Shown here one piece after another: positions 52,121 to 60,053 of a stretch of 64,000 nucleotides of DNA. A program made the translations under genes and the position numbers. A model generated the notes under the pieces. It saw only the letters and a list, made by a program, of their open reading frames with translations, was not told the origin of the DNA and ran no database searches. Within the stretch, counting starts at the first letter, position 1; each line of letters starts with the position of its first letter. The stretch is from Sphingobium psychrophilum (GTDB taxonomy: Bacteria; Pseudomonadota; Alphaproteobacteria; Sphingomonadales; Sphingomonadaceae), in NCBI RefSeq assembly GCF_012927105.1, contig NZ_JABBFV010000005.1, positions 124,001 through 188,000 of the forward strand. Reading direction: 5' to 3'.

Positions 52121-53024
52121 TCACCAGCCTGGCTCCAGGATTCCGAGCCACGCAACCTGTCCAAGGATCAGGACTGCGGCGGCGAACTCCACAGCGATGG
52201 TAGCCCCGATCCGCCCCAGCGCCGTTCTCGAGGCCGGAAGCACGCTCGATCGCAGGAACAAGCCGAAACCGGTGGAGCGCAGCCAGAGCCAGCATGAGGC
52301 TGAACAGCGCAAGCTTGCCGCCCATCAGAACCATATAGGTCGAGCCGAAGGGAGGGCTAAAAGGTTGTGCGCCCAGGACGGTCAAACCGTTGACCATGCC
52401 GGTCGCGATCAGCAGCGCGACGACAATCGACCCCACGATGCCGAAACCGTTGAGGGATCGCTGCGCGACCGCCAAGTCAAAGAGCGAGGCCGTTGGGCGA
52501 CCCACAATGAAGAGAAGGCAGGCAATGGCGCCAATCCATGCGCCTGCGGCCATAAGATGCACGATGTCGGAAACGAGATGTGGCCATGCCAATGCGCCTT
52601 CGGTGGCGACACCCTGCCCGTTCAAGACCAGCGATGCGAGGGCGATACCGCTGAGCGCCGCCACGCCTGCCATCGTGTCTGTTCGACGCGCCGGTGCGAG
52701 CAGGGCAAGGCACAAGGCCAGCATGGTTGCGGCAAGCCGCAGCGCGAAGGCCCAGCCAACCGGAGTGTTCAGCAGGATCGAACGGGCAAGTTCGAGGTCG
52801 AGGCCGTCGATCGACGTGCCCGACATGCTGGCCAGCAACAGGGCAAAGCCGACGATGTTCAGGCCTGCGGCACATAGGCTGAGCGGAACCAGCCATGCTC
52901 GGAACGGGATCAGGCCCCGTTGCGGCGCACGCAGGGCGTAGAGGCCGAAGAGCGGGACGCCGAACAGGAGCCCCTCGATCGCAAAGAGGCCGAAGCGGAC
53001 AGCAATGATCGGCCCCTCGGACAT
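52121..53024 (-). pseudogene. copD: Copper-resistance protein CopD, apparent C-terminal frameshift
   Basis: The frame from ATG 53024 encodes seven or eight helices of CopD (for example LVSDIVHLMAAGAWIGAIACLL near 150-171) down to LHRFRLVPAIERAS near residue 260, then runs into Arg-rich nonsense. The expected last helix (RIGATIAVEFAAAVLILGQVAWLG, read here from a second frame) continues to a stop at 52121. The shift lies between about 52225 and 52245. The inner-membrane protein would take up copper with CopC. The loss of one helix may inactivate it, or it may be a sequencing error. copC ends 5 nt upstream. Confidence 0.8.
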
Positions 53025-53029
53025 GGCCT

Positions 53030-53434
53030 TCAGCTGACCGTGAAGGCGAACTGGTTTTCGACCCGGTGGGTGTCTGCGGCTACCGCATGCCAGGTCACGA
53101 CATAGCTACCGCGCGGCAATGCACTCGCGAAAGTCGCGATGAGGGTCTTGCCATCCGAGGAGAGTGTCGTTTTCACTGCCGGCACAGACGTCATGGCCAT
53201 GTGCGCCATATGATCCGAGTGCGACATGCCAGCCATGCCGGCAAGCGTGATCTCAAGACCGGTCAACTGGGGCAATAGCCGTTCGGTGAAGCGCAGCATG
53301 ACATGCCGGGTCGACGCGACGGATGCCTGGGCGGCAGGAATCGACGCAACCAGCCTCGGGTGCGCCAGCGCGGGCATGGTCGTCGTCATTGCGGTGGCAG
53401 CGAGGGCAGTGGCGATGATTTTGATGGCCTTCAT
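53030..53434 (-). CDS. copC: Periplasmic copper-binding protein CopC
   Basis: The 134-residue protein has a signal peptide (about 1-24, ending PALA) and a mature N-terminus HPRLVASIPAAQA typical of CopC, where the N-terminal His binds Cu(II). A Met/His cluster (MAGMSHSDHMAHMAM, about 70-84) would bind Cu(I). GRGSYVVTWHAVAADTH-like PRGSYVVTWHAVAADTH at 110-125 is the C-terminal family signature. ATG 53434 is chosen to give the signal peptide, with GAGGAG upstream. An ECF-type promoter lies 27 nt before it. Confidence 0.92.
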   Translation of the reverse strand: MKAIKIIATALAATAMTTTMPALAHPRLVASIPAAQASVASTRHVMLRFTERLLPQLTGLEITLAGMAGMSHSDHMAHMAMTSVPAVKTTLSSDGKTLIATFASALPRGSYVVTWHAVAADTHRVENQFAFTVS

Positions 53435-53461
53435 GAAGCGCTCCTCGGATATCCCGCTGTC

Positions 53462-53488
53462 CATACGCAGGCCGAGCGCTCACCCCTC
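53462..53488 (-). promoter_or_regulatory. ECF sigma promoter for copCD
   Basis: On the minus strand GAGGGGT, exactly 12 nt, then TGCGTATG, 27 nt before the copC ATG. It is back-to-back with the sigma-operon promoter at 53510-53536, which has the same 12-nt spacing and the same 27-nt leader. Confidence 0.8.
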
Positions 53489-53509
53489 GGATCGTGCGGC
53501 TATTAATTT

Positions 53510-53536
53510 GAGGGGTCGGAGTATTCCTTGCGTATG
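53510..53536 (+). promoter_or_regulatory. ECF sigma promoter for the anti-sigma/sensor/sigma operon
   Basis: GAGGGGT, 12 nt, TGCGTATG, then 27 nt to ATG 53564. This is consistent with autoregulation by the sigma factor encoded at 54276-54839. Confidence 0.8.
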
Positions 53537-53563
53537 ACGAAGCGCGCAGTTCGGAGAAACAGA

Positions 53564-53842
53564 ATGACAGATATAGAAAACGCGCTCGCGCGCCTGCGAG
53601 CGTTGCCGGTGGATCCCCGGCTCAACGCGATCGATGCAGCGGTACTCGATGGCTTGAATCAGCAATTGGCTGGCGATCGCTCGTCCGGGCGGCTGTTCGT
53701 CACGGCCGCCGCCGTCGCGCTTGTGACCGGCATCCTGGGATCGAGCTTTCCGGGTGAACCCGCAACTGCGGCAACCACCGCCTTTCCGTTCGGCGCTCCA
53801 GCAGCGCTCGCACCGTCAACATTGCTGGCGGGCGTGCAATGA
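53564..53842 (+). CDS. CnrY-like membrane anti-sigma factor
   Basis: The 92-residue protein has a cytosolic N-terminus (about 1-45, DIENALARLRALPVDPRLNAID) that could bind a sigma factor, one transmembrane segment (about 48-65) and a short periplasmic Ala/Pro-rich tail. Position and topology match CnrY/NccY anti-sigma factors, whose gene precedes the metal sensor CnrX and the sigma factor CnrH. GGAGA precedes ATG 53564. It overlaps the next gene by ATGA. Confidence 0.72.
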   Translation: MTDIENALARLRALPVDPRLNAIDAAVLDGLNQQLAGDRSSGRLFVTAAAVALVTGILGSSFPGEPATAATTAFPFGAPAALAPSTLLAGVQ

Positions 53843-54279
53843 CCGATCGGTCCCGCTTCCTGTTCGTTATATTGATCGCATTCGGCGCGGCATTGGCGGG
53901 CGTCTTTGTCGGCCGCAGCTATATCGTGGCGCCGCCCCCGGTCGAAAGCGAGCTCCATCAACTGCTCCACGAGCAGCTCGATCTTGATCCCACTCAGGAA
54001 ACCAGGATCGAGGCAATCGAAGCCCGGTTCGCCATCCAGAAACAGGCGCTCGAACTGGAATTGCGCGCCGACAATGCCCGTCTTGCCCAGGCCATCCAGA
54101 CCGAACATGGCTACGGCCCGCAGGTCAGCGCTGCCATCGACCGCTCACACAAGGCGATGGGTGAACTGCAGAAGGAGACGCTCGAGCATATCTTCGCGAT
54201 GCGTGGCGTGCTCCGGCCCGAGCAGGCCACGCGTTTTGACGACGCAGTGGTCAAGGCGCTGACCGTCGAGGCAAAATGA
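53839..54279 (+). CDS. CnrX-like periplasmic metal-sensor protein
   Basis: The 146-residue protein has an N-terminal signal anchor (about 6-26) and an all-helical periplasmic domain (about 35-140, LHQLLHEQLDLDPTQETRIEAIE) of the CnrX/heavy-metal-resistance type. It has few Met or His residues beyond HxxxH near 40-45 (ELHQLLHEQ), the likely metal-binding helix. It is expected to bind metal and release the sigma factor through the anti-sigma protein. It overlaps both neighbours by 4 nt. Confidence 0.78.
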   Translation: MTDRSRFLFVILIAFGAALAGVFVGRSYIVAPPPVESELHQLLHEQLDLDPTQETRIEAIEARFAIQKQALELELRADNARLAQAIQTEHGYGPQVSAAIDRSHKAMGELQKETLEHIFAMRGVLRPEQATRFDDAVVKALTVEAK

Positions 54280-54839
54280 GCCTCGATCTCGCCGAATGTT
54301 CGGACGGCGAACTGGCGGCGCTGGCGATCGGGGGGCGGCAAAGCGCTTATACCGAATTGATGCGCCGGCATCGCGAAGCCATTTTCCGCTTCGCCCGCGC
54401 GCACACCGCCGATGACGATGCGGCGCTCGATATCACACAGCAGACCTTTATCGCCGGCTTTGCGGCGCTGAAGCGCTACGATCGGTCGCGACCGATGAAG
54501 CATTGGCTGACCCGCATTGCGCTCAACAAATGCCGGGATTGGGGACGGCGCCGGAAGGTGCGTGCGCTCTTCGCCTTTGCTGCGCCCTTGGAAGGCGCGC
54601 CCGATCCGGTTGACCCGTCCGCCGACGTCGAGCGCGAAGCCAGTGACCGCCAGGAACTGGCCGAAGTGATGCACGCAATGGTCAAACTGCCCGCCAAGCT
54701 CAAGGAGGTGCTGGTGCTGCGCGCCGTTGAGGGTGCATCGCAAGCAGAAGCTGCCGCGATCCTGGGCATCACCGAGAAAGCCGTCGAAACGCGGCTTCAT
54801 CGCGCGCGGAACAAATTGCAGGAAGTTTTGAGGGCCTGA
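54276..54839 (+). CDS. ECF-family RNA polymerase sigma factor (CnrH-like)
   Basis: The 187-residue protein has sigma region 2 (about 20-95: LMRRHREAIFRFARAHTADDDAALDITQQTFIAGF, split here) and region 4 (about 130-185: LPAKLKEVLVLRAVEGASQAEAAAILGITEKAVETRLHRARNKL, split here). It lies in an anti-sigma, sensor, sigma order and is flanked by four matching promoter pairs, so it is the obvious regulator of copCD, copAB and the DUF305 gene. Its 3' end overlaps the copA promoter. Confidence 0.92.
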   Translation: MSLDLAECSDGELAALAIGGRQSAYTELMRRHREAIFRFARAHTADDDAALDITQQTFIAGFAALKRYDRSRPMKHWLTRIALNKCRDWGRRRKVRALFAFAAPLEGAPDPVDPSADVEREASDRQELAEVMHAMVKLPAKLKEVLVLRAVEGASQAEAAAILGITEKAVETRLHRARNKLQEVLRA

Positions 54840-54856
54840 AGCGCGATTTGCGTATT
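54830..54856 (+). promoter_or_regulatory. ECF sigma promoter for copAB
   Basis: GAGGGCC, 12 nt, TGCGTATT, then 35 nt to the copA ATG. It deviates by one or two bases from the other three, as expected for a site that overlaps the end of the sigma coding sequence. Confidence 0.65.
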
Positions 54857-54891
54857 GGCGCACAACAGATCCCGACACAGGCAACCCTTCC

Positions 54892-56715
54892 ATGACGACC
54901 TCTCCCGCCTCGCTCCCGGCCCTTGATCGCCGCGCGCTTTTGCGCGGCGCGGGCCTTGCCGGTGCCGGACTTGGGCTGGCCGCGTGGATGCCCGCCTGGG
55001 CGCAGCCGGTATCGCGCGGCATCGCCAAACCCTTGCCCGAGCTTTCGGGCGACAGCATCTCCTTGCGGGTCGCGCACGAGACGGTGAAGGTCGACGGCCG
55101 GCAGGCACATGTGATCGCCATGAACGGCACCGTTCCTGCCCCATTGCTGCGCCTGCGCGAAGGGCAGACCGTTCGAATCACCGTCGATAACGGGCTGGAT
55201 GAGGAGACGTCGCTGCACTGGCATGGCCTGCTGGTGCCCTTCCAGATGGACGGCGTCCCGGGCCTGAGCTTCCCCGGCATCCCCGCGCGCTCATCCTTCA
55301 CCTATGAGTTTCCGATTCAGCAGTCCGGCACCTACTGGTATCACAGCCATTCGGGTTTGCAGGAAGCGATGGGGCACTACGGCCCGATCGTGATCGACCC
55401 CAGGGGCGCCGATCCAATCGCCTGTGATCGCGAACATGTCGTGATGTTCTCCGACCACAGCTTCGTGCATCCGCACACGCTGTTCACCAAGCTCAAGCAG
55501 GAGCCGGGCTACTATAACCGACAGAAGCAGACGCTGGTGGGGCTGCTCGGAGGAAAGGACCAGAAGCACGCCGATCGCCTGGAATGGGCGCGGATGCGGA
55601 TGGACCCGACCGACATCCTCGATGTGACGGGTGCGGCCTATACCTATGTCGTCAACGGCTATGGTCCGCAGGACAATTGGACCGCGCTGTTCAAGCCAGG
55701 CGAGCGGGTGAGGCTGCGGCTGATCAACGCCGCCGCCATGACGATCTTCAATGTTCGCATCCCGGGCCTGACGCTGACAGTGGTGGCCGCCGACGGGCAA
55801 CCGATCCGCCCGGTCGCCGTCGATGAGCTGCAGATGACGATCGCGGAGACTTATGACGTCATCGTCACGCCGACCAAGGATCGCGCCTACACCATCGTCG
55901 GCGAGGCGATCGACCGTTCAGGCATGGCCCGCGCCACACTCGCGCCACGCGAGGGCATGGCCGGCGGAGTCCCGCCGCTGCGCCAGCGGCCGCTCCTGAC
56001 GATGGCGGACATGGGCATGGGCGCAATGGACGCACCCGGCGGCCACGCGGGACACGACATGGCAGGCATGGATATGCCGGGGGTGGACATGCCCGCTATG
56101 GATCATGACGCAGGCGCCGCCGCACCGACGGAGCACGGTTCCGCTGGCGGTTCGGGGCATTCGATGAAGATGCGCGATGGCGCCAATGCACCGCAGGTCG
56201 TGCTGGGGCCGGGCGTGCAGACGATAGCGCCGATGCCGATGGATCGCACCGGCGAGCCCGGAGTCGGCCTTGAGAAGGTTGGCCACAAGGTCCTGGTCTA
56301 TCGCGACCTCGTCGCACTCGACCGCAATCCCGACGTGCGCGGTGCGGCCCGCGAGATCGAACTGCACCTTACGGGCAATATGGAACGCTATATGTGGTCC
56401 CTCGACGGCCAGACGCTGTCGGAAGCGCGAACGCCGATCCCGGTCCGTACCGGCGAGCGGGTGCGCATGACGCTCATCAACGACACGATGATGAACCACC
56501 CGATCCACCTGCACGGCCACTTCTTCGAGCTGGTGACGGGGCAGGGTGATCATTCACCCCGCAAGCACACTGTCAACGTGCCGCCAGGCGGCAAGGTCAG
56601 CTTCGACGTGACCGGTATCTATGGCGACTGGGCTTTCCATTGCCACATGTTCCTTCACATGCATGCGGGAATGATCCGCGTCGTGCAAGTCCGCGATGCG
56701 GGAGATCCCGCGTGA
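54892..56715 (+). CDS. copA: Multicopper oxidase CopA (copper-resistance type)
   Basis: The 607-residue protein has a Tat signal peptide (twin Arg at 13-14 in DRRALLRGAGLAG). Three cupredoxin domains follow, with copper motifs HWHG (about 105-108), HSHSG (about 154-158), HPIHLHGHFF and the C-terminal HCHMFLHMHAGM that holds the type 1 Cys. A Met-rich insert (about 368-405, MGMGAMDAPGG, HDMAGMDMPG) resembles the methionine repeats of PcoA/CopA. It oxidises or sequesters periplasmic Cu(I). It is coupled to copB by a GTGA overlap. Confidence 0.95.
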   Translation: MTTSPASLPALDRRALLRGAGLAGAGLGLAAWMPAWAQPVSRGIAKPLPELSGDSISLRVAHETVKVDGRQAHVIAMNGTVPAPLLRLREGQTVRITVDNGLDEETSLHWHGLLVPFQMDGVPGLSFPGIPARSSFTYEFPIQQSGTYWYHSHSGLQEAMGHYGPIVIDPRGADPIACDREHVVMFSDHSFVHPHTLFTKLKQEPGYYNRQKQTLVGLLGGKDQKHADRLEWARMRMDPTDILDVTGAAYTYVVNGYGPQDNWTALFKPGERVRLRLINAAAMTIFNVRIPGLTLTVVAADGQPIRPVAVDELQMTIAETYDVIVTPTKDRAYTIVGEAIDRSGMARATLAPREGMAGGVPPLRQRPLLTMADMGMGAMDAPGGHAGHDMAGMDMPGVDMPAMDHDAGAAAPTEHGSAGGSGHSMKMRDGANAPQVVLGPGVQTIAPMPMDRTGEPGVGLEKVGHKVLVYRDLVALDRNPDVRGAAREIELHLTGNMERYMWSLDGQTLSEARTPIPVRTGERVRMTLINDTMMNHPIHLHGHFFELVTGQGDHSPRKHTVNVPPGGKVSFDVTGIYGDWAFHCHMFLHMHAGMIRVVQVRDAGDPA

Positions 56716-57704
56716 ACGCGTTCAGGTTCCTGGGGCTCTCGCCGTTCCTGTTCGCAGCGTCGGTATCGGCCCAGACGATGGATCATTCAGGCCATCAGGG
56801 CCAAGATATGTCCGGCATGGCGATGCCGACACAGTCCGATCCGCACCCTGGGCATGCAATGCCTACTCCGATTGAGCCTCCGAACGGCCAGGACATGCCC
56901 AACATGGCTATGCCTGCCGCCGTACCAGCCGAACCGGCCGGCCCAGCGGGCACAGACCTCGAACCTGGCAACCTGCCGCCACCGCCGGTGGCGACTGACC
57001 GCCCAGCCGATCGCTATTTCGATCCACGCGCGATGGCCGCCGCCCAAGCCAACCTGCTCGGCGAACATGGGGGGATGACCTTCCACAAGGTCCTGTTCAA
57101 TATCGCGGAATATCAGGCGCGCGAGGCTCGCGATGGCTATCGCTGGGACGCCAGCGCCTGGTTTGGCGGCGACATCGACCGGCTGGCGCTCAAGTCGGAG
57201 GGGGAGGGCAGTTTCGGCGAGGCGATCGACCATGGCGAAGTTCAGGCGCTATGGTCGCATGCGATCGATCCCTATTGGAATGTCCAGGGCGGCATCCGGC
57301 AGGATGTCGGCAGGGGGCCGGACCGCACCTATGCCAGTATCGGGATAGAGGGTCTCGCGCCCTACTGGTTCGATCTGGGGGCTTCAGCGTTTGTGTCCAC
57401 CAGGGGTGACCTGCTCGCGCGAGTCGAGGGCGACATCGACCAGCGCATCACCCAGCGGCTGATTCTCCAGCCCCGCGTCGAAGCCAATTTCGCCGCACAG
57501 GATATTCCCGAAAACGGCATCGGCGCCGGCCTCTCGACTCTCGAGCTCGGATTACGGCTTCGCTACGAGGTCGCCAGGGAATTCGCGCCCTATATCGGCG
57601 TTTCCTGGGACCGCAGTTTCGGTGACACTAAGCGGATGGCGCGCGCGGCGGGCGAACAAGCGTCATCAACGAGCCTCGTGGCTGGGATTAGGTTCTGGTT
57701 CTAG
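56712..57704 (+). CDS. copB: Outer-membrane copper-resistance protein CopB
   Basis: The 330-residue protein has a signal peptide (about 1-21, ending VSA) and a Met/His/Pro-rich N-terminal region (about 25-95, repeats such as HSGHQGQDMSGMAM). A CopB/PcoB beta-barrel domain (about 115-330) ends in the aromatic RFWF, typical of outer-membrane barrels. The start GTG 56712 overlaps the copA stop as GTGA. The protein sequesters or passes copper at the outer membrane together with CopA. Confidence 0.92.
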   Translation: MNAFRFLGLSPFLFAASVSAQTMDHSGHQGQDMSGMAMPTQSDPHPGHAMPTPIEPPNGQDMPNMAMPAAVPAEPAGPAGTDLEPGNLPPPPVATDRPADRYFDPRAMAAAQANLLGEHGGMTFHKVLFNIAEYQAREARDGYRWDASAWFGGDIDRLALKSEGEGSFGEAIDHGEVQALWSHAIDPYWNVQGGIRQDVGRGPDRTYASIGIEGLAPYWFDLGASAFVSTRGDLLARVEGDIDQRITQRLILQPRVEANFAAQDIPENGIGAGLSTLELGLRLRYEVAREFAPYIGVSWDRSFGDTKRMARAAGEQASSTSLVAGIRFWF

Positions 57705-57706
57705 CC

Positions 57707-58303
57707 CTACCGCCAGCCCGAAGCGCGCGGTCCGAACGTGGCGCTACGTAGGGACAGACCGATCAGCAAGAGGGCGACCCCCTGGAACAGCAGGTCGATC
57801 GACAGAATCAGTCCGAGTACCCAGATCGAATTGACCGGCCAGCCGAGTGCTATCACCAGCGCGGCCGCAATGCTCGCGACGGCCGAGACGGTCATCCATC
57901 CCCATCCGGACGGCGTGCGCGTTGTCAGTGCTATGAAGAGGCGCAGCGCGCCGGAGAGCCCGAGCGAGACGGCGAGGAACAGGGTGAGCAGGGTGGCCGC
58001 GAACAGGGGATCGAGGAACATCGCGACGGCGGCCGCAAGATAAAGCAGGCCGCTCAGGAGCCAGAATGCGAACCGCGCCCATTTTTTGACGCCGAAGGCA
58101 TGTATGATCTGGAACGCGCCGGCGGCGAGCATGACGGCGCCGACGTAAAAAGTCGCTGCAACGGTCGTGATGAACAGATTCGCGGAGGCGATGGCTCCCA
58201 GCAGGATAAGTGCGATGCCGAGCACCGTGAACCAGCACCATGCGCCGCGTTGCTCCAGCGAAGCCGGACTGTCGCCGAAGCGCGATCCTTGCGTGTTGAT
58301 CAT
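57707..58303 (-). CDS. HdeD-family (DUF308) membrane protein
   Basis: The 198-residue protein has six hydrophobic helices in three DUF308 repeats (WFTVLGIALILLGAIA..., WLLSGLLYLAAAVAMF..., WVLGLILSIDLLFQG...). HdeD relatives are stress-induced inner-membrane proteins (acid resistance in E. coli). It converges with copB and has a 19-bp motif upstream (58379-58397) shared with the alcohol dehydrogenase promoter at 59935. Confidence 0.85.
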   Translation of the reverse strand: MINTQGSRFGDSPASLEQRGAWCWFTVLGIALILLGAIASANLFITTVAATFYVGAVMLAAGAFQIIHAFGVKKWARFAFWLLSGLLYLAAAVAMFLDPLFAATLLTLFLAVSLGLSGALRLFIALTTRTPSGWGWMTVSAVASIAAALVIALGWPVNSIWVLGLILSIDLLFQGVALLLIGLSLRSATFGPRASGWR

Positions 58304-58875
58304 GATGTTCGTCTCCTCTGGGTGTGCGGTCCAACGCCCAACGACTGCTTGCTAGGCTCCGGCAATGTCCAGCACACTCCGTTTATCTACGGATTGGCGC
58401 CCCGAGGGTCAGTTCGGCGCATCATCCAGACAATGTCGGCGCGAATGTCGACGCCGTCGCAGGAGTTGCCAGATGTCGCCGCCGATGTGGAAATCCCGAC
58501 CCATGGCTTGTGACCATATGTAGCCAGCCAGAGTCTACCTTGGCGGCGGCGCGATCGTGTTCCTTGCGACGGCGGTTTTCCTGATCCGTGATGCGAATGT
58601 CCGGGACTCGATATCACCATTTTCGAGTAGCTTCACCGCCTGGTGGCAGGGGTCGCCCGGGCGATGAGCTGCTGCATGGCGACCGGATGCTCGAAAGCAA
58701 ATCTGTGCACCTACGACCTGTTATCCGAGATTTTGACGCTCGACGAAAGCCGGACGGTCACCTCGAAAATATTCGAGGGCGCGGCCGTCTTGATGCCGTG
58801 AACGGCGATGCACGCCATATCGACCAGCGCATCTCGCAACGATATCGTCGCCTGTCAGAGTCCAATACCGCGCAT
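58304..58875. other. Intergenic region between HdeD and BON genes
   Basis: About 570 nt. It contains the motif at 58379-58397. A plus-strand stretch from 58522 to 58667 reads VYLGGGAIVFLATAVFLIRDAN and ends with SFTAWWQGSPGR then stop. It is hydrophobic and gene-like but has no start codon, so it may be the tail of a lost membrane-protein gene. Nothing else is recognised. Confidence 0.35.
58379..58397. promoter_or_regulatory. Shared 19-bp motif (copy 1), upstream of HdeD
   Basis: CCGTTTATCTACGGATTGG lies 75 nt upstream of the HdeD start. It agrees at 16 of 19 positions with 59935-59953. The CCGT and ACGG parts are mutually inverted, suggesting a dimeric regulator. Confidence 0.35.
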
Positions 58876-59526
58876 TCACGCGATGATGATGTCGTTCCGC
58901 ACATCGGTCACGCCCGGTGCGGCCCATGCCGTCGCCGCGGCGACTTGCCTGTCATGCGGCGAGTGAACCGTTCCGGCGAGCACGACATTCCCCTCCTGCG
59001 CGCTGACCGTGATGGTCTTCGGGTCGAAGAACCAGGAGCGATGGAGTGCGTGCATGATCTCGTCGCTGATATTCGAGACATCGACCTTGCGCTTGATCGT
59101 GATCTGGTCGGACATGCCGATCACGCCGAGCAGCCGCCGGATATCCTGTTCGGCGCTGTCCCTCTGATAGTGCCAGTCGACCTCGCCGGTCAGGGTGATC
59201 CACCCTTTTTCAACCTGTACCTTGATGGCGTCGCGTGGAACGGACACATCCCAGGCGAGTCGATCGATCGCGGCAGCCGCGATGTCATCGTCGTCACGCT
59301 GGTCATCGAAAGTGAGCCGGATCTCGATCTCCTCGGCCACTGCCTTGACGCCCTTCACCCTGCGGGCCGCAGCCTCGGCTGCCTGCTTTTCCGCGAAACT
59401 CTCGACATGGCCCGTGAGCGTCACGACGCCAGCGTTCGCAGTGACACCGATATGGGCGGCGGTCACGCTCGGTTCCCAGTTCAGCTCGGCGAGCACAGAC
59501 TGTTGAAGATGACTATCCTGGGACAT
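58876..59526 (-). CDS. Triple BON-domain protein (divergent copy)
   Basis: The 216-residue protein has three BON repeats, the same layout as the proteins at 22577-23230 and 63087-63737 but clearly more divergent (AELNWEPSV, GWITLTGEVDWHYQ are shared). ATG 59526 is chosen by alignment with the other two; a frame of 8 more codons exists upstream. It is likely a cytosolic or envelope stress protein. Confidence 0.86.
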   Translation of the reverse strand: MSQDSHLQQSVLAELNWEPSVTAAHIGVTANAGVVTLTGHVESFAEKQAAEAAARRVKGVKAVAEEIEIRLTFDDQRDDDDIAAAAIDRLAWDVSVPRDAIKVQVEKGWITLTGEVDWHYQRDSAEQDIRRLLGVIGMSDQITIKRKVDVSNISDEIMHALHRSWFFDPKTITVSAQEGNVVLAGTVHSPHDRQVAAATAWAAPGVTDVRNDIIIA

Positions 59527-60053
59527 GATATTCTCCAAAGCGATCGACAAAGGGAAGCTGCGCGTCTTGATCGACGACCTTCCTTACGGGTGTCATGTGA
59601 CAGACAGGCGCAAACTACCTTCGCTGCGACGGAATTTGACTCCTGTCGAAGCAACTCGTCGCGCACCGGCCTTCTAAACCGGGCTTGCAGGGCCGGCATT
59701 CCGGAGTTTTACTGGCGGGTCGTCCACGCATAAGCATCTGGGATCGGCTTTCGCATCGCCGAGATCCATCGCGCCCGTTTTGATGCGCAAGCACGGCGTT
59801 ACGAGTCTCTCGGTGTTCCTGGACGTCGCGTTCCAGTATGCGACATGCCGGTGTGAGAGAATCATCTCTAGCCAGCCTCACGGGAAAGCCGAAACCCGTC
59901 GGAGGTCACGAGACATCGACAGGATTCGCCCCCTCCGTTGATTTACGGATAGGTTCGGCGCGAGTCCGGGTTCAAATCGCTGGTCTTGATCATCGGCCCT
60001 GGAGGGATGCGCCCAAGGCGCACGCCGACATTTCACCTTAGAGAGGTTTGTTC
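59527..60053. other. Intergenic region between BON gene and alcohol dehydrogenase
   Basis: About 525 nt without a gene, between divergent genes. It holds the second copy of the 19-bp motif (59935-59953). Short ORFs on both strands are not protein-like. Confidence 0.4.
59935..59953 (+). promoter_or_regulatory. Shared 19-bp motif (copy 2), upstream of alcohol dehydrogenase
   Basis: CCGTTGATTTACGGATAGG lies 100 nt before the ATG at 60054 and matches the HdeD upstream motif at 16 of 19 positions. Confidence 0.35.

Noticed and set aside
57744..57751. Third copy of CTACGTAG
   Set aside because: It lies inside the HdeD coding sequence near the C-terminus and is probably a chance codon combination.
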